Shown here in pieces: positions 23,190 through 34,330 of a stretch of DNA of 64,000 nt. A program made the position numbers and the translations under genes. Numbering within the stretch: position 1 is the first letter of the stretch; each line of letters begins with the position of its first letter. This DNA is from Chrysopilus asiliformis (lineage: Eukaryota > Arthropoda > Insecta > Diptera > Rhagionidae), in contig OZ035960.1 of NCBI GenBank assembly GCA_964034945.1, positions 28,321,487 to 28,385,486 of the forward strand, written 5' to 3'. Below the pieces are notes generated by a model. It saw only the letters and a program-made list of their open reading frames with translations. It was not told the DNA's origin and searched no databases.

Positions 23190-23760
23190 TTTCGGTTGAC
23201 AAAAAATTTTGATTTCCGCATGTCCGTCCGTCCGTCTTTTTGTCCGTGAATATAACAATTTTCGAAAGGAGCTAGAGACTTGAAATTTTGTATAGTTGTG
23301 TTTCTCGTAAATGGAAACGATAGATCCTTGTACGGGTAAAATCGGACCATTCTTTCACCCCTTCCTCATACAAATAAAATAGTGTTTCACAATTTTCTCA
23401 AAAATGGCGAGTCGTATTGAAAAATTTTTAAAGGTAAAATATGTGTAGAATATAATTTTATATGAGTTATCCATACATCAAAATCCAGTTGAATTATCGT
23501 CCCTCCGTACAAATATAACACTTTTTTTATTTTCTCGAAAACGGTGCAAAGTATCGAAAAATATATTATGACGAAATATGTTGTAAAAAGATTTTACATA
23601 ACCGTTCCATAAATCAAAATTCAATCGGATCAATCCTTCCCCACTCTCCCACATAAACGGATTTTTTTTATGACAATTTTGTCTGCCCTCATATAGAGTA
23701 TTTGACGATTGGCCGCTGGCAATTATAGCTTTCCTTATGTTCAACTTCTAATTTTAAGGC
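23190..23760 (+). repeat. Dispersed repeat family C
   Basis: Shares AAATTTTGATTTCCGCATGT, a GTCCGTCCGTC run, CAATTTTCGAAAGGAGCTAG and CATATAGAGTATTTGACGAT with 6630-7170. Confidence 0.65.
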
Positions 23761-23769
23761 TGCTGACAG

Positions 23770-25160
23770 TAGGAATCCAAAATGCTGAACAGGTGATAGA
23801 TTAATATAAATTATTTTAAAGGTAAACTTGCCTCGTTTCATGAAGGCATTCATGATTAAAGTTAGCAGCCCGAAAATTCCAGTAAAAAAAATCGTATTAC
23901 CGCATCATTGAAATACTCTACTTAGATTAAATTTAAGTATATTTTTTCGATAAAAAAAACTGGTAATATTTTCTGTGATTAAACAAAAATAAAGAGATTA
24001 ATCAAAACAAATAAGAACAAGTTAAAAGAAGAAAAATATTAAGCCAATGGTCTGAACATTCCGAGAAAATGAAAAAGGAAAACATTTCAAGCCAAATTGC
24101 TGACATCAGCACGTCGACAACAAAAGTCCCTTACTGACCCTTAACACATACTCGCCGAAACCGGAAAATATTTTCACAAATTCATACCATAATGTCCAGT
24201 CCATTCAACATTAAGGACGAGGTCGGTGTCGACAAGGATATTTCTATACAATCATATATGAAATTTTCGTATATCCTGATTGTTCATGTCTACAGAAATC
24301 CACAAAAGTTCTTCTCCACCACCGAAACCATGGAAATTTTTGTTCTGTCTTTCCCGTATATTCTGCTGGCTCTATTGCGAGAAAAATCTTTTCTTTCCCT
24401 TAACATTTATCGTTTATAGCAACAAGAAAAAAGGTCAGCCAGCAAGCAATTGAGGAAAAAAAAACTTTTTCTCCAATATGAAAGGATACACAAGGAGATT
24501 TTCGCAAACGAATATAGAAATAGACTTACGAAAATTCCCCACATAAACGAAATGGAAAAATCTCCGTTCATCTGGGATATTTTTGCCAAATAAAGTTTTC
24601 TTGAGATTGAAAGTAGCCCAAGGGAAAAGTTTTGCTTCGTCGAGAAATTGAGCTGTCATAGATGAATTTTCTCCATCTTCTTCTTTGTTTATTAGTGATA
24701 TCGATTCAATCTATTCGATATCTTTCACTCAACTGTAATTTGATTAGGCAGTGACACATTTACCAATCCCAGGATATCACTCATTCATTCAGCCACGTGT
24801 CATAATTTTTAGAATACACGAGGATTTGATCAGAAATACTGACAATCGTGTTTTTATATTTAATTTACATCCACTGGAAAATTTTTGTTGATTCAAAAAA
24901 CCAGAAATGACTACCATATAAATTGTTCCATGTGGGCTTATGGGTAGAAAAGTGAAAGAAAAGTGCACTTGTTACTACAAAAATATTTCAAATTGCACTT
25001 GACACGTGCGACTAAATGATTTTCCTTTTCGAAATCACAGAGGATGCGTTGAGTGAGCTAATAATAGGGTAAAATTGTCCTCTTGCAGTGGCGATTTCTC
25101 AGGTTTTAAATTTTCTACATTTTAGTGGTTTCGAACGTGACTGATTTTTGGGAAATGATT
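23770..25160. other. Intron sequence without recognised features
   Basis: No repeat ends or protein motifs were seen. Confidence 0.35.
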
Positions 25161-25167
25161 TTTCTAC

Positions 25168-25534
25168 CTAAAGGTGCCGCTCCACGTGATAGTAAATACC
25201 CGAGTAACTCTCAAAAACTCTCGAGAGTTAATTTCGGCGATTTTTCTCTTTTCAAGACCAATATCTTGATTTTTTTGACGTCTTGCTTTGGCGAATTCTC
25301 GAGAGCTACTAGCGAAATTCAAACGCCGTTCGTATCTGGTCTGGCGAGCAACTCCTCGAGTCGAGAGTTCAGTGGGTACGTGTCGACTAGAGAGTGGAAT
25401 CACTTTTGACAGCTCGGAGAAACTAGCTCGCTAGTTTTTCCGAGCGACTCTCAGAGACGTGTCCATTTGCGAGTATCTGCTATCGAGAGGTTCTCGCCAG
25501 CATTTACTCTCATGTGGAGCGGTACCTTTAGCGG
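25168..25534. mobile_element. MITE with CTAAAGG ends
   Basis: TIR CTAAAGGTGCCGCTCCACGT on the left, CTAAAGGTACCGCTCCACAT on the right strand, continuing to 'AGTAAAT'. The interior is rich in CTCGAGAG/ACTCTCGAG variants in both orientations, a subterminal-repeat design like the other GC-rich MITEs. No clear target duplication. Confidence 0.75.
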
Positions 25535-25679
25535 TCCTAGCGCTAATTTTAAAATTTTGGGAATTGTTTGTCAGTTTTGACAGAATTGAATTTTTTTCAT
25601 TTGGAATTTTGTGATTATGAAAGTCTAGTTTTATTACAATATTCCAAATAGATTTTTACTTTCGTATAAGTAAGTATAA

Positions 25680-25810
25680 AAAAGAATTTTATTCATGAAA
25701 AAATTTCGACCTCTTAATTTTGCCTACAAAAACATCTCCCGAGCACCCCTGAGTCGATTGGATAATTATTACAAACATGTCTTTCTGTCTGTTAGACTAG
25801 TAGCCGGTTA
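25680..25810 (+). repeat. Dispersed repeat family A, truncated copy
   Basis: Shares AAAAAATTTCGACCTCTTAA and CACCCCTGAGTCGATTGGA with 14330-14410. Confidence 0.6.
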
Positions 25811-25818
25811 GTCTATAA

Positions 25819-25983
25819 GAGCCTGTTCACATTGGTTGAAATAGTCCGCCTAACTCTGACAGAAACTGTCAACATTAGGGCAAGGTGAGGAAGTGGGGCT
25901 CAGTCCCACTTCCTCACCTTGCCCTAATGTTGCCAGTTTCTGTCAGAATTAGGCGGACTATTTCAACCAATGTGAACGGGGTC
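25819..25983. mobile_element. Palindromic Harbinger-like MITE, 165 bp
   Basis: Flanked by TAA at 25816-25818 and 25984-25986. Ends are GAGCCTGTTCACATTGG / GACCCCGTTCACATTGG. The arms pair almost perfectly along their full length of about 78 bp, leaving a loop of a few bases at about 25897-25904 (between CCTCACCTTGCCC and its complement). A transcript would fold into one long hairpin. Confidence 0.9.
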
Positions 25984-26084
25984 TAAAACGGCAAATAAAC
26001 GATGCGACGGTTGTACCGATGTTGAACCAATTTCGTGTCTTCTTGCGACGGTTGTCATATTTGTGCTCTTTGAACCAACGATTA

Positions 26085-26847
26085 GGCCCAAATCGCACGG
26101 ACGTAAAGGCTGCAAACAAAGTAAATGCGACGAACGATGCGATGCGATACACGATGCTGAACGATGTAAACGACGCGATAGAATGGCAAGCATTCTGTCG
26201 TACACATCGTTTAGCATCGCGCCAGTAAATTCTGACAGCTAAAAGTTTCATTTGAGTTTTCCGCATTATTTTCTTTAAAGTAAGTAAAATATTTTTATGG
26301 AACGTATAATTATCCAAGTAACATCTTTTTCACTAGTGGAAGAACCAATGGACGTGGAAAAATTGATTGAGTTGGTCAGAAATAAAAATGTTCTGCTCGA
26401 TAAAAGACATCCATTACACAAAAACAACAAGTATACAGACAAAGTTTGGGAGCTGATTGCAATTGATTTGGAAAAATATGGTAATGTTTATCCTAAAATG
26501 TAATCGAATGTGTCCATGTCCATTCGAAAATAATTGCGGAAGCGGTCTGGATGTTTTCTTAAAACAGGATAAAGATGATGAAACTCGCCGTACAACATTC
26601 TGCCCTGATCTATTTCGTGGATACCATCTCTACAGAACAAAAGAAAGAAAGCTGTGGCAGAATTTTCAGCAAGAACAAAATCAAGTGATATTTTCAGAGT
26701 TTGTGAAAAAACTTTTGAAGTTCACAGCTGTCAACAGTCGTTTACATCGGACACAACACTGGGTGCACTCGTCGTTTTTATCGCATCGTGCATCGTATCG
26801 CATCGTTCGTCGCATTTACTTTGTTTGCAGCCTTACGATATCGGACC
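26085..26847 (+). mobile_element. PIF/Harbinger-like element carrying a MADF gene fragment
   Basis: The left end is TTA (26082-26084) then GGCCCAAATCGCACGGACG; the right end reads GGTCCGATATCGTAAGGCTG on the minus strand. Both arms share GGCTGCAAACAAAGTAAATG and CGACGAACGATGCGAT. The outermost bases are diverged and no TSD is clear on the right. A MADF frame lies between the arms; no DDE transposase is present. Confidence 0.65.
26297..26503 (+). pseudogene. MADF-domain (Adf-1-like) fragment inside the element
   Basis: A 68-residue frame contains EKLIELVRNKNVLLDKRHPL, then HKNNKYTDKVWELIAIDLEK. This is the N-terminal half of a MADF domain, including the conserved LI..V and W..IA positions. 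The expected second half (W..LR..Y helix) is not found in the same frame. A GTAATG donor-like site at about 26480 could mean the rest was on another exon, but I see none. MADF proteins are the usual second gene product of PIF/Harbinger transposons in flies and other insects (family knowledge), which fits the surrounding TIRs. Confidence 0.65.
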
Positions 26848-26924
26848 AACAACGGGAAAATTTAAACCTCAAAAGCTAAATCTTATACTTTAGGTTTAAA
26901 TCTTAAACTAAACATAAGAAAAGT

Positions 26925-27790
26925 AACAATTGCCAGGGGCCAATCGTCAAAGATTCTATGTGAGGGCCAACAAAATTTTTATGAAAGAAATCCATTTATG
27001 TGGGAGAGTGGGGGAAGGATTGGTCCGATTGGATTTTGATGTATGGAAAGGTTATGTAAAATCATTTTCTAAACACATTTTATCGTCATAAATTTTCGAT
27101 CTGATGCACAGTTTTTGAGAAAACAGGGAAAAGTATTTCTTTTGTATGAGAGAGGGGGAAAGCAGCGGTCCGATTGGATTTTGGTGTATAGATGAGTCAT
27201 GTAAAATTCTGTTATAAATACATTTCACCTTTATAAATTTTTCAATATGTTTCACCGTTTTCTAGAAAATTGCAAAAATTGTTTCGTTTGTATGGGGGAG
27301 AAGGGAAGACAAGGTCCAATTTTGCCCGTTCAAGAACTTAGCCTAGTCATTTACGAGAAACGCAATGATACAAAATTTCAAGTCTCTAACTCAGTATTTT
27401 TGAAGCTATGGTGTTCACGGACAGAGACGGGCGGACAGACAGATCGACGGGAGAACATGCGTACACTCAGAAAAATGCCCAGGTCAACTTTTTGTCAGGT
27501 TAACTCTGACCTTACAGAGGTGTCTGTAAGCCAGCTAGCGGTCAGAGTTAACCTATCTAAGGTCAACTCTTGCAGCTCCCAATGCTCTACTTCACCTGCT
27601 GGTGGCTTAATTTCAGAATTTCTCCGAGCACAGGTCAACTCAGTTTTACTTGCCCACATGCAGGCGAACACGCGCCTGCCCGAAGCCAATTACGCCGTAT
27701 GTAGGTCGTCGAGTTAGCCTCCATTTTTCTGAGTCTATACCAAATCTAATATCATATCATACAGTGTAGTATAGAGTATAAAAACGTGAG
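26925..27790 (-). repeat. Dispersed repeat family C, reverse copy with MITE inserted
   Basis: Reverse orientation of 23190-23760 (CCAATCGTCAAAGATTCTAT, CCATTTATGTGGGAGAGTGG). It resumes after the MITE with TACCAAATCTAATAT, as in the uninterrupted copy at about 38755. Confidence 0.6.
27465..27734. mobile_element. MITE with ACTCAGAAAAATG ends
   Basis: TIR ACTCAGAAAAATG on both strands. The interior repeats AGGTCAACT/AGTTGACC and AGGTTAACTCTGACC. The open frames on both strands at 27495-27717 are mirror products of these repeats. Confidence 0.7.
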
Positions 27791-27799
27791 ATCAGATTT

Positions 27800-28915
27800 A
27801 AGGGCAGAATGAAGTGAAACATATTAGAAGCTATCTTACTTTTAAGGACAGATTCCAGCAAATTCGTTTTTAAGATAATTTATGAAGTTAAATTTTAGTA
27901 CATGTTAATTAATTTATACTGATATTAGCTGCTACAAAAATGAAGCTTTTGTTTTCTGGTATCTTTGTTTTCAGTCTTCTTGAACAATTGAGATTTTCCT
28001 TATGTTCCTTGAAATAAAGAAAATTGGTTTTGGTATCGCTCAATTTAAACATTACAAGATACAAATAAAATAATAGAAATAAAATACTGAAAAGTTTATC
28101 ATTATTTTAAATCGCTGAAAAATATGCAATTTTATCCACCCACAAATGGATGGTATTCTAAATAAGATTACATGCAAATTGAAAGTGATCGTCTTTTCAC
28201 ATTCTCCTAACCATCATCTAAATAAATTGTAACGACCATAGTCCAATTGCAAATTCAGTGTAATGCCAGACCGCATAACAAACTGGCTAAAATGGAATAA
28301 AATTAGTAACTTGAGAGGTTCTAGGGTTTCTGTTAACATCTTTGGCATATGAAATTTTCATCGCATTTGCACAAAGTGGAACAAGTGGTCCTTCGAAGGA
28401 GGCCCATGCAGGGCGACAATATTCTGACGGCTCTGATGAAATTCTGAGTATGTGTTGTTTCCTTTGCTAAGCACAGAGTTTTGAATGGGAAATTTTAGAA
28501 AATATTTTGTGTGCTTGTTGTAGTCTAGAAAGGATAACATTTGACGCCTCATCCTTTTTGAGCTGGTAATTGGATAAAGCAGACAACAATTCAATTATGG
28601 TTGTCACTGGGATAAGGCAAATTACCAACAGTCGAGAATGCATACTTTGCTTGAGGGGATTTCATAAAATGTGTAACTTGAGCTCCCCAATAACCAAAAA
28701 AATAGAGGGAAAATATTTAATGGTGATTCGACTATGTTTGTGGACAGATCTAAAAGTCGGCATCTAAATTATTAGATTCTTATTGGTTTTTAGACTTTTT
28801 GGATGAAAATTTTGCAAAAAAAGTCATACGAAAAAAATCAGTTTTCCAGGAACATCTTACGATTTTTCATAAGATATTTGGGAACAAAAGTGTATAATTT
28901 TAAAAATTGGAAACT
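27800..28915. other. Intron sequence without recognised features
   Basis: No repeat ends or protein-like frames were seen. Confidence 0.35.
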
Positions 28916-28919
28916 TTTG

Positions 28920-29220
28920 TATATTTTTACTTCCCTCTTCTATAGAGGAAAAGTATTTTACTCGTGACGGAGACCGACTCAAGAACGGGGGCTGATAGAA
29001 AATTTCTGATCAGTTCGAAATCCATTTCAGAAAAAATATGAGGATGTCCGTGCAACGGTCTGTCGGTTGTACGTATCTTAAATAAGTCAAGAACGCGTTG
29101 ACCTAGCGACTTGAAATTTTTTGAAAATTAAGTTTGACAAAAATCGTAGTTTTCTATTGATTTTTTAGGAAAGTAATCGTAGTTATAACGGGTACCCTTA
29201 CATTTATTTTAAAAAAATAC
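28920..29220 (+). repeat. Dispersed repeat family D, partial copy
   Basis: CCCTCTTCTATAGAGGAAAA, TCCATTTCAGAAAAAATATG and AAGTCAAGAACGCGTTGACC match 17770-18370. Confidence 0.6.
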
Positions 29221-29680
29221 CGTTTTTTAAAAATTTCTCTAAACTTTTGTACTTTTTGAAAAAAGTGAATATAACAAAATTTCAAGGGTATAAAATTGCA
29301 AAGGAAAGTTTTGTGATCATCACAACGGATATTTTTTTTAAAGAAGTCATTTTTTGCATTCATTAATTTAGAAAAAAATTGCTGGACACCTAAAAGTTGG
29401 AAATAATAAAAAACGGTTTCAAAAATACTCTGAAAAATTTATATCGGCTTATCTTTTATAGTCCAGCCATTCATGCCGTACTCATTTTGAAGCCGTAGCA
29501 GTCACGTAAGCATTGGGAAGTTTGATATCTAGCAGGTCGTCTTGTTTCTGCACTTTCAAAGTTTGATATTTCTCAAAGTTTGATATTTCTCAAAGTTTGA
29601 TATACTGCATTATATGAAAAAAAAGTTATCTAGACAGAGACAGAGTTTAAATTGTACAGCTTCAAAATAAGTATTACGTA

Positions 29681-30253
29681 CACGGAAAAAACATATAGGA
29701 ACCATTCCACCAAAATCGCATGCTCCAGTCCACCATAGATGGGAAAAAACGGCATAGTGGCCAAATATGGGAATCATTCCTATAAAAAAGGTGTAACAGC
29801 TCCCACATTTTTTAGGACATATTCCAACAAAAAAGTGGTCGTATTCTTTTTTTGGTGTAACTATTCCCAAAATTATGGCAAAGACTCCAACGTGTTACAT
29901 GGGAGAGATTACTATATATGTTAGACTGGTTACGACAAAAATATGGCGACATTCCCTTTTGTAAAGGACTCAATCCTATAAAACGTTGTAATGTCTCCAT
30001 TGATTATTGGATTATCTCCTATATATATTCGCGACATTCTAATTTGAAATAGGACACGTTACTATAATTATAGCACCAAGTCCTATCTGTATAGGACTGG
30101 AGACTTTTTTTATTGGATCCTGTCCAATCTAAAGGGGACAAACAAAAATTCGAGTTATCGAAAATTCGAGTTATTTTTTTGAAATTCCCTGCTCTCCTAT
30201 AATCGCTTTCCACCATTTTATAGGAACGATTACTATGTGGATTTTTTTTCGTG
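29681..30253. mobile_element. MITE with CACG-GAAAAAA ends
   Basis: Left CACGGAAAAAACATATAGGA pairs with a right end reading CACGAAAAAAAATCCACATA on the minus strand, followed on both by 'AT..TTCCTAT'-type sequence. The interior has many copies of CCTATA/TATAGGA and ACTATTCC. Boundaries are moderately secure; no TSD was seen. Confidence 0.55.
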
Positions 30254-30360
30254 CATGACTTTCCTGTCGGGGGTCTGTTTAGGTAACTTTTTGGGTTTAT
30301 ACTTGACATAGCAAGGCCACAACCGCCGCAGCGATTAATAAAAAAAAATTAAGCAATTTT

Positions 30361-30490
30361 AAAGAGGGGAGGGAGGAGGGATGACGAAAAAGTGCTATAA
30401 AATAAAAACTGGTGGACCTAAAAAAAATTAAGGTCCACCAGTTTTTATTTTATAGCAATTTTTCGTCATCCCTCCTCCCTCCCCTCTTTA
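30361..30490. mobile_element. Near-perfect hairpin element, 130 bp
   Basis: Arms of about 59 bp (AAAGAGGGGAGGGAGGAGGG, then ATGACGAAAAA, TGCTATAAAATAAAAACTGG) pair with only a few differences around an A-rich loop at 30420-30431. No TSD was resolved. Confidence 0.8.
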
Positions 30491-32055
30491 GATGAGGAAC
30501 GCCACCATTTCCCATGTGCCCCTCTAACATGAATATTTTCACTGTGTATTCATGTTAGAGAGGCGCATTTTTGAAGCAAATCGGTTCACCAGTTCTCTTC
30601 TAATCGCGTGCCCCCCTCCCCCTCATTTTTTTAAAACTATCTGAAGGGGAAACTGCTCAAAAAGTCTCGCATCTTTTTACAGTTATAACAAAATGCAATT
30701 TACCGTCCCAAACGCATATAATACTTGGATTTCTTCGAAACTATATAAAAAATTGCGATATATTTGATATTAGCATTTTCTTCCAAAAAATTGTGTTTAA
30801 GAAACTACTGCAATAATTTCTTTGCTATCTCCCAAAAATATGCTGTTTCAAAAAAAAATCAACTCCGAAAAAGTATGAAAAGCCATTTCATGCTACAAAA
30901 GATCTAAAAATTCGAAATAGCGCTTTTAGAATTTTTTTTTTATTTCTGAACTTACTCTATTTTCCGACATAATGAAAATCATTTTATATGAAAAATGCTA
31001 CACATGAACCTCAACAAATATTTTATACAACTATTTCTTCCGTGCCCCGTTGTTTGCCCCTTTTTTGGTAAATGTTGTTATTTTGATGTATCCTTTATCC
31101 TTTCGGAGGCCATGACTGGTGCTCTGGAGCACGTTTTCATCACATCCAATCTGCACACCCCATACATCCAGCCAAGCATCATGATTTTTCATGGCGTCGA
31201 GTGGTGATTTGGTTTGGGATTTCCCGGCTTTTGCTTTATTCGTGATGTGTTTTTATGTATGAGTGTGTAATGGTGTCCTTTTTTGGCAAATCACATACAA
31301 ACCCACATTTCATAGCTTCAATGAAAAATAAAAAAAGAAAAGGAAAAACTCTTACTGTCTGTATCTACATATATGAAGGTAGTTTTATATGCCAGTCTGC
31401 CATTTTAGTTTGTTTTTTTTTTATTTTATGACTGAAGAAAACGAGTCTGTGCAGCTGCTATCATATGGGACCAGTATTGCTCCAGTGGGAGCATTTGTAT
31501 ATGTGGTACTCGTATAGTGCTGACTACTGAACCCAGTCATGTACATCACTTTACTGGAATTTTCTTAGTTTCCCATTATTATGTTTTTTTTTCGTTTTGC
31601 TCTTTATGGAGCCACAACATAACTTTATATATGGAACAGGATATTCGAAAGACCAAATGACAAAAACTAGAAAAAAAAATTGCACAACTCTAGTGCTTGA
31701 GCTTTTTTGCGTAATGTTTATACGTTCAAAAATTTTGGTTGTCGTTTTTCCAGCGTGTTATGCAATTTCTGCAGGAATTTTTAATTAAATGCAAGTTATT
31801 TCGGTGATGCTTTTAACGCTAGTGGGAAATGACCGAGGTTTCAGATGCTGACATCACTGGCTTAGCATAAAAACATTCAACGACATTACTTTGCATTCGA
31901 TTTTTACCGCAGTTGAATTTTCAAGGACTCAATTTAAAGTTCTAAAAAAGAGAAAATTTTCATAAAACTTTATCAAATGTTCTGTTGGCGAGAGACGCAA
32001 ATTACTAGTGAATATTTTTATGTAAGACATACGCTTACGAAAAATCGTGAAATTT
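30491..32055. other. Intron sequence without recognised mobile elements
   Basis: GC-richer patches occur at 31040-31220. No gene is supported. Confidence 0.35.
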
Positions 32056-32062
32056 TAGTTAT

Positions 32063-32829
32063 TGGGCGCATTCAGTGAACTGAGCCGCTCTGGATGCTCT
32101 TAACGCACTGCTCAGTGCATGCTGATCGCAAACTATCAACTGTCTCTAACGCTCTAACTAAGTATGTCTAAGGTGAGAAACACAATTGACGCAGTAACGA
32201 CGACGCATGCATCAAACGCGTGTATTCTTATCGCTGCAGACACAATTGATACTGCAGCAGCAACGTATGCGTCTGCATCGACGCAGCGTTTTGAAAAATT
32301 AAAACGTTGCTGCTTGCTGCAATAATGCTTTTTGAAAAATTAAAACGTTGCTGCTTGCTGCAATAATGCTTATCCACATGCTTGTTTTCTTTGAAGATTG
32401 AAGTGTGCGCAATCATAAATGTTTCAAATGACATTTGACACTGCACTGCAGCGCTGCATCAATTGTGTAATCAACCAACGCTGCTGCATGCATTGCATTG
32501 CGTGAACGTACAACGCTGCAGCACGCTGCATCAATTGTGTTTCTCGCCTAACACTCACCTGGCGCTTCTACAACTCCTATTACCTCTCCTCCCATCTCCA
32601 TTAGCAATTTTTCCACACTTTCCGTGGAATAAACGATTTCAGTCATCTATTATTTCAGTCAGGTTTGAAAATTTTTGACGTTTCGCCACGCTCACTACTG
32701 AGCGTACTTTTATGCCGGTCAGTAAAAAAGCTGATCCGCTCAAAAAGAACGGTTGCATTCAGTAACAGTAACTGAGCCAGTGAGCTGCTCAAAAAACTTC
32801 TGAGCGGCTCAGTTCACTGAATGCGCCCA
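32063..32829. mobile_element. TIR element TGGGCGCATTCAGTGAACTG, carrying a nested MITE
   Basis: The left end TGGGCGCATTCAGTGAACTG, extended by AGCCGCTC, is matched exactly at the right end (28 bp). Subterminal variants of ACTGAGC/GCTCAG fill the arms. Flanks are TTAT / TTG, so the target duplication is uncertain. The element is interrupted at 32172-32548. Confidence 0.82.
32172..32548. mobile_element. Harbinger-like MITE nested in another MITE
   Basis: TAA duplicated at 32169-32171 and 32549-32551. TIRs GGTGAGAAACACAATTGAC / GGCGAGAAACACAATTGAT continue into GCAG. The interior is rich in CTGCTGCA-type repeats and a tandem duplication of about 41 bp (TTTGAAAAATTAAAACGTTG...AATAATGCTT) at about 32290-32371. 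Confidence 0.88.
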
Positions 32830-33454
32830 TTGATTTTTCGATTATTAGCTCTATTATCTGTTTTCCCGCCTATATTTATTATGGATAAAGAAAAAAAAAA
32901 CTGCTTCTAATATATATCCAAGCAGACTTGTTTTAATTAAAAGCCCGAGTCTAGTTTGAGGCCTAATTCAGGTCGCCGAGATTATATGTGGCCACCGCGG
33001 CAGTCTGAAGGTTAATTTTTTTGCTTGATTCGTAGAGTTACGGGACTGGCAATTCATCTTTCGCCCTAGGCCACTGTTTCCTGCCCGATAGGTCGCGGAT
33101 CCCAGAAAGAGGGGTGACGAGGGGCCGCAAAATAATTTAACAACGGCCGCGAGAAAATATCTTGTCTTAAAAAGGTCGCGAAAAAATTAAGATAAAAATT
33201 TTTACCTGCGGCGAATTTTTTTAATGAATTTAATCTTACGTCGTATTATTTTTTGCATGCGGAACTTTTTTTTAAAGGTTTTCACCTCAAGTGCTTTTTT
33301 GTTTTTGCTTTTTTTTTCAAAAATCGACCATATAGTCATTTGAGCAAATACAATTCCTTTATAACTCTATTTTTTTAAATTGAGGCAGTGAGAGAAGTAG
33401 ATTGGGAACCACTCTTCTAAATAATTAATCGGTCGACTGATATCCACCTGTTTT

Positions 33455-34330
33455 TAGTTTCCTCTTCTATAGAGGGAAAGTATTGTATTCATGATGGAGA
33501 CCGATTTGAGAAACGGGGTACACTGTGTTAAGAAAGTTTCGCACCATTACGGAAAAATCAACATTCAGAGCTGTTGAATAAAAAATAAAGATAAAAAAAG
33601 ACCACCATTCAGAAAGTGTTGAATCATATTTCAATTTTTGAAATTTTTGATAATATTGTGTCCTTCTTTAATCCTTGTCTGAAGATAGGTTGATGATTTA
33701 CAGAAGAAGTAAAGTGGGAGGAGAGTTCACGTTTTTATCAAACGCGTAGAATGGTGCGAAACTTTCTTAACACACACACTGTAGATAGTATCTTCAGGAA
33801 AAATTATGAGGCATCTGTGGGTTTAACGAATCTTAAATAACTCGAGAACGCGCTGAGCCAGCGACTTGAAATTTTTTGTAAATAGATTTTACGAAAATCG
33901 TAATTTTCTATCAACTTTTGAAAAAGTAACGGTAACTACAAAGGTTACATCTTTTTTTTTTTTGAAAAATACACTACTTTGGAAATTTCTCAAAACGGTT
34001 TTTGTATAAAATGAATATAACAAAATTTATAGGATATTCTTTTTTCTAAATTTTTTGGTTCAATGAGTTTTTTGTATCTCTAATGGTTCTCCAGATATTT
34101 GAAAATCTCTAGATTCTAGAAATTTTTGCGCTTTTCTGAAAATTGGCATATAACCAAATTTAAAGGAATTCCTGCATATTTCGCTTGAACGGTTTGTACG
34201 TATCTTGAACGGTTCTTGAGATAGGTATTTGAAAAAATATTATTTTTTACATATTTTTGTTCGAAACTAAATATTGCAGAGGAAAGTTTTGTATGATATT
34301 TTTTTTCTCGAAAACGGTTCGCATGATTTG
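33455..34330 (+). repeat. Dispersed repeat family D with a Tc1/mariner MITE inserted
   Basis: TTTCCTCTTCTATAGAGGGA, AACTCGAGAACGCGCTGAGC and CAACTTTTGAAAAAGTAACG match 17770-18370. Downstream are degenerate 'GGTTTGTACGTATCTTGAACG' blocks. Confidence 0.6.
33521..33781. mobile_element. Tc1/mariner-type MITE, 261 bp
   Basis: TA on both sides (33519-33520, 33782-33783). Left CACTGTGTTAAGAAAGTTTC pairs with right-strand CAGTGTGTGTGTTAAGAAAG, and both continue with TTTCGCACCATT. No coding capacity. Inserted in a family D copy. Confidence 0.8.
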
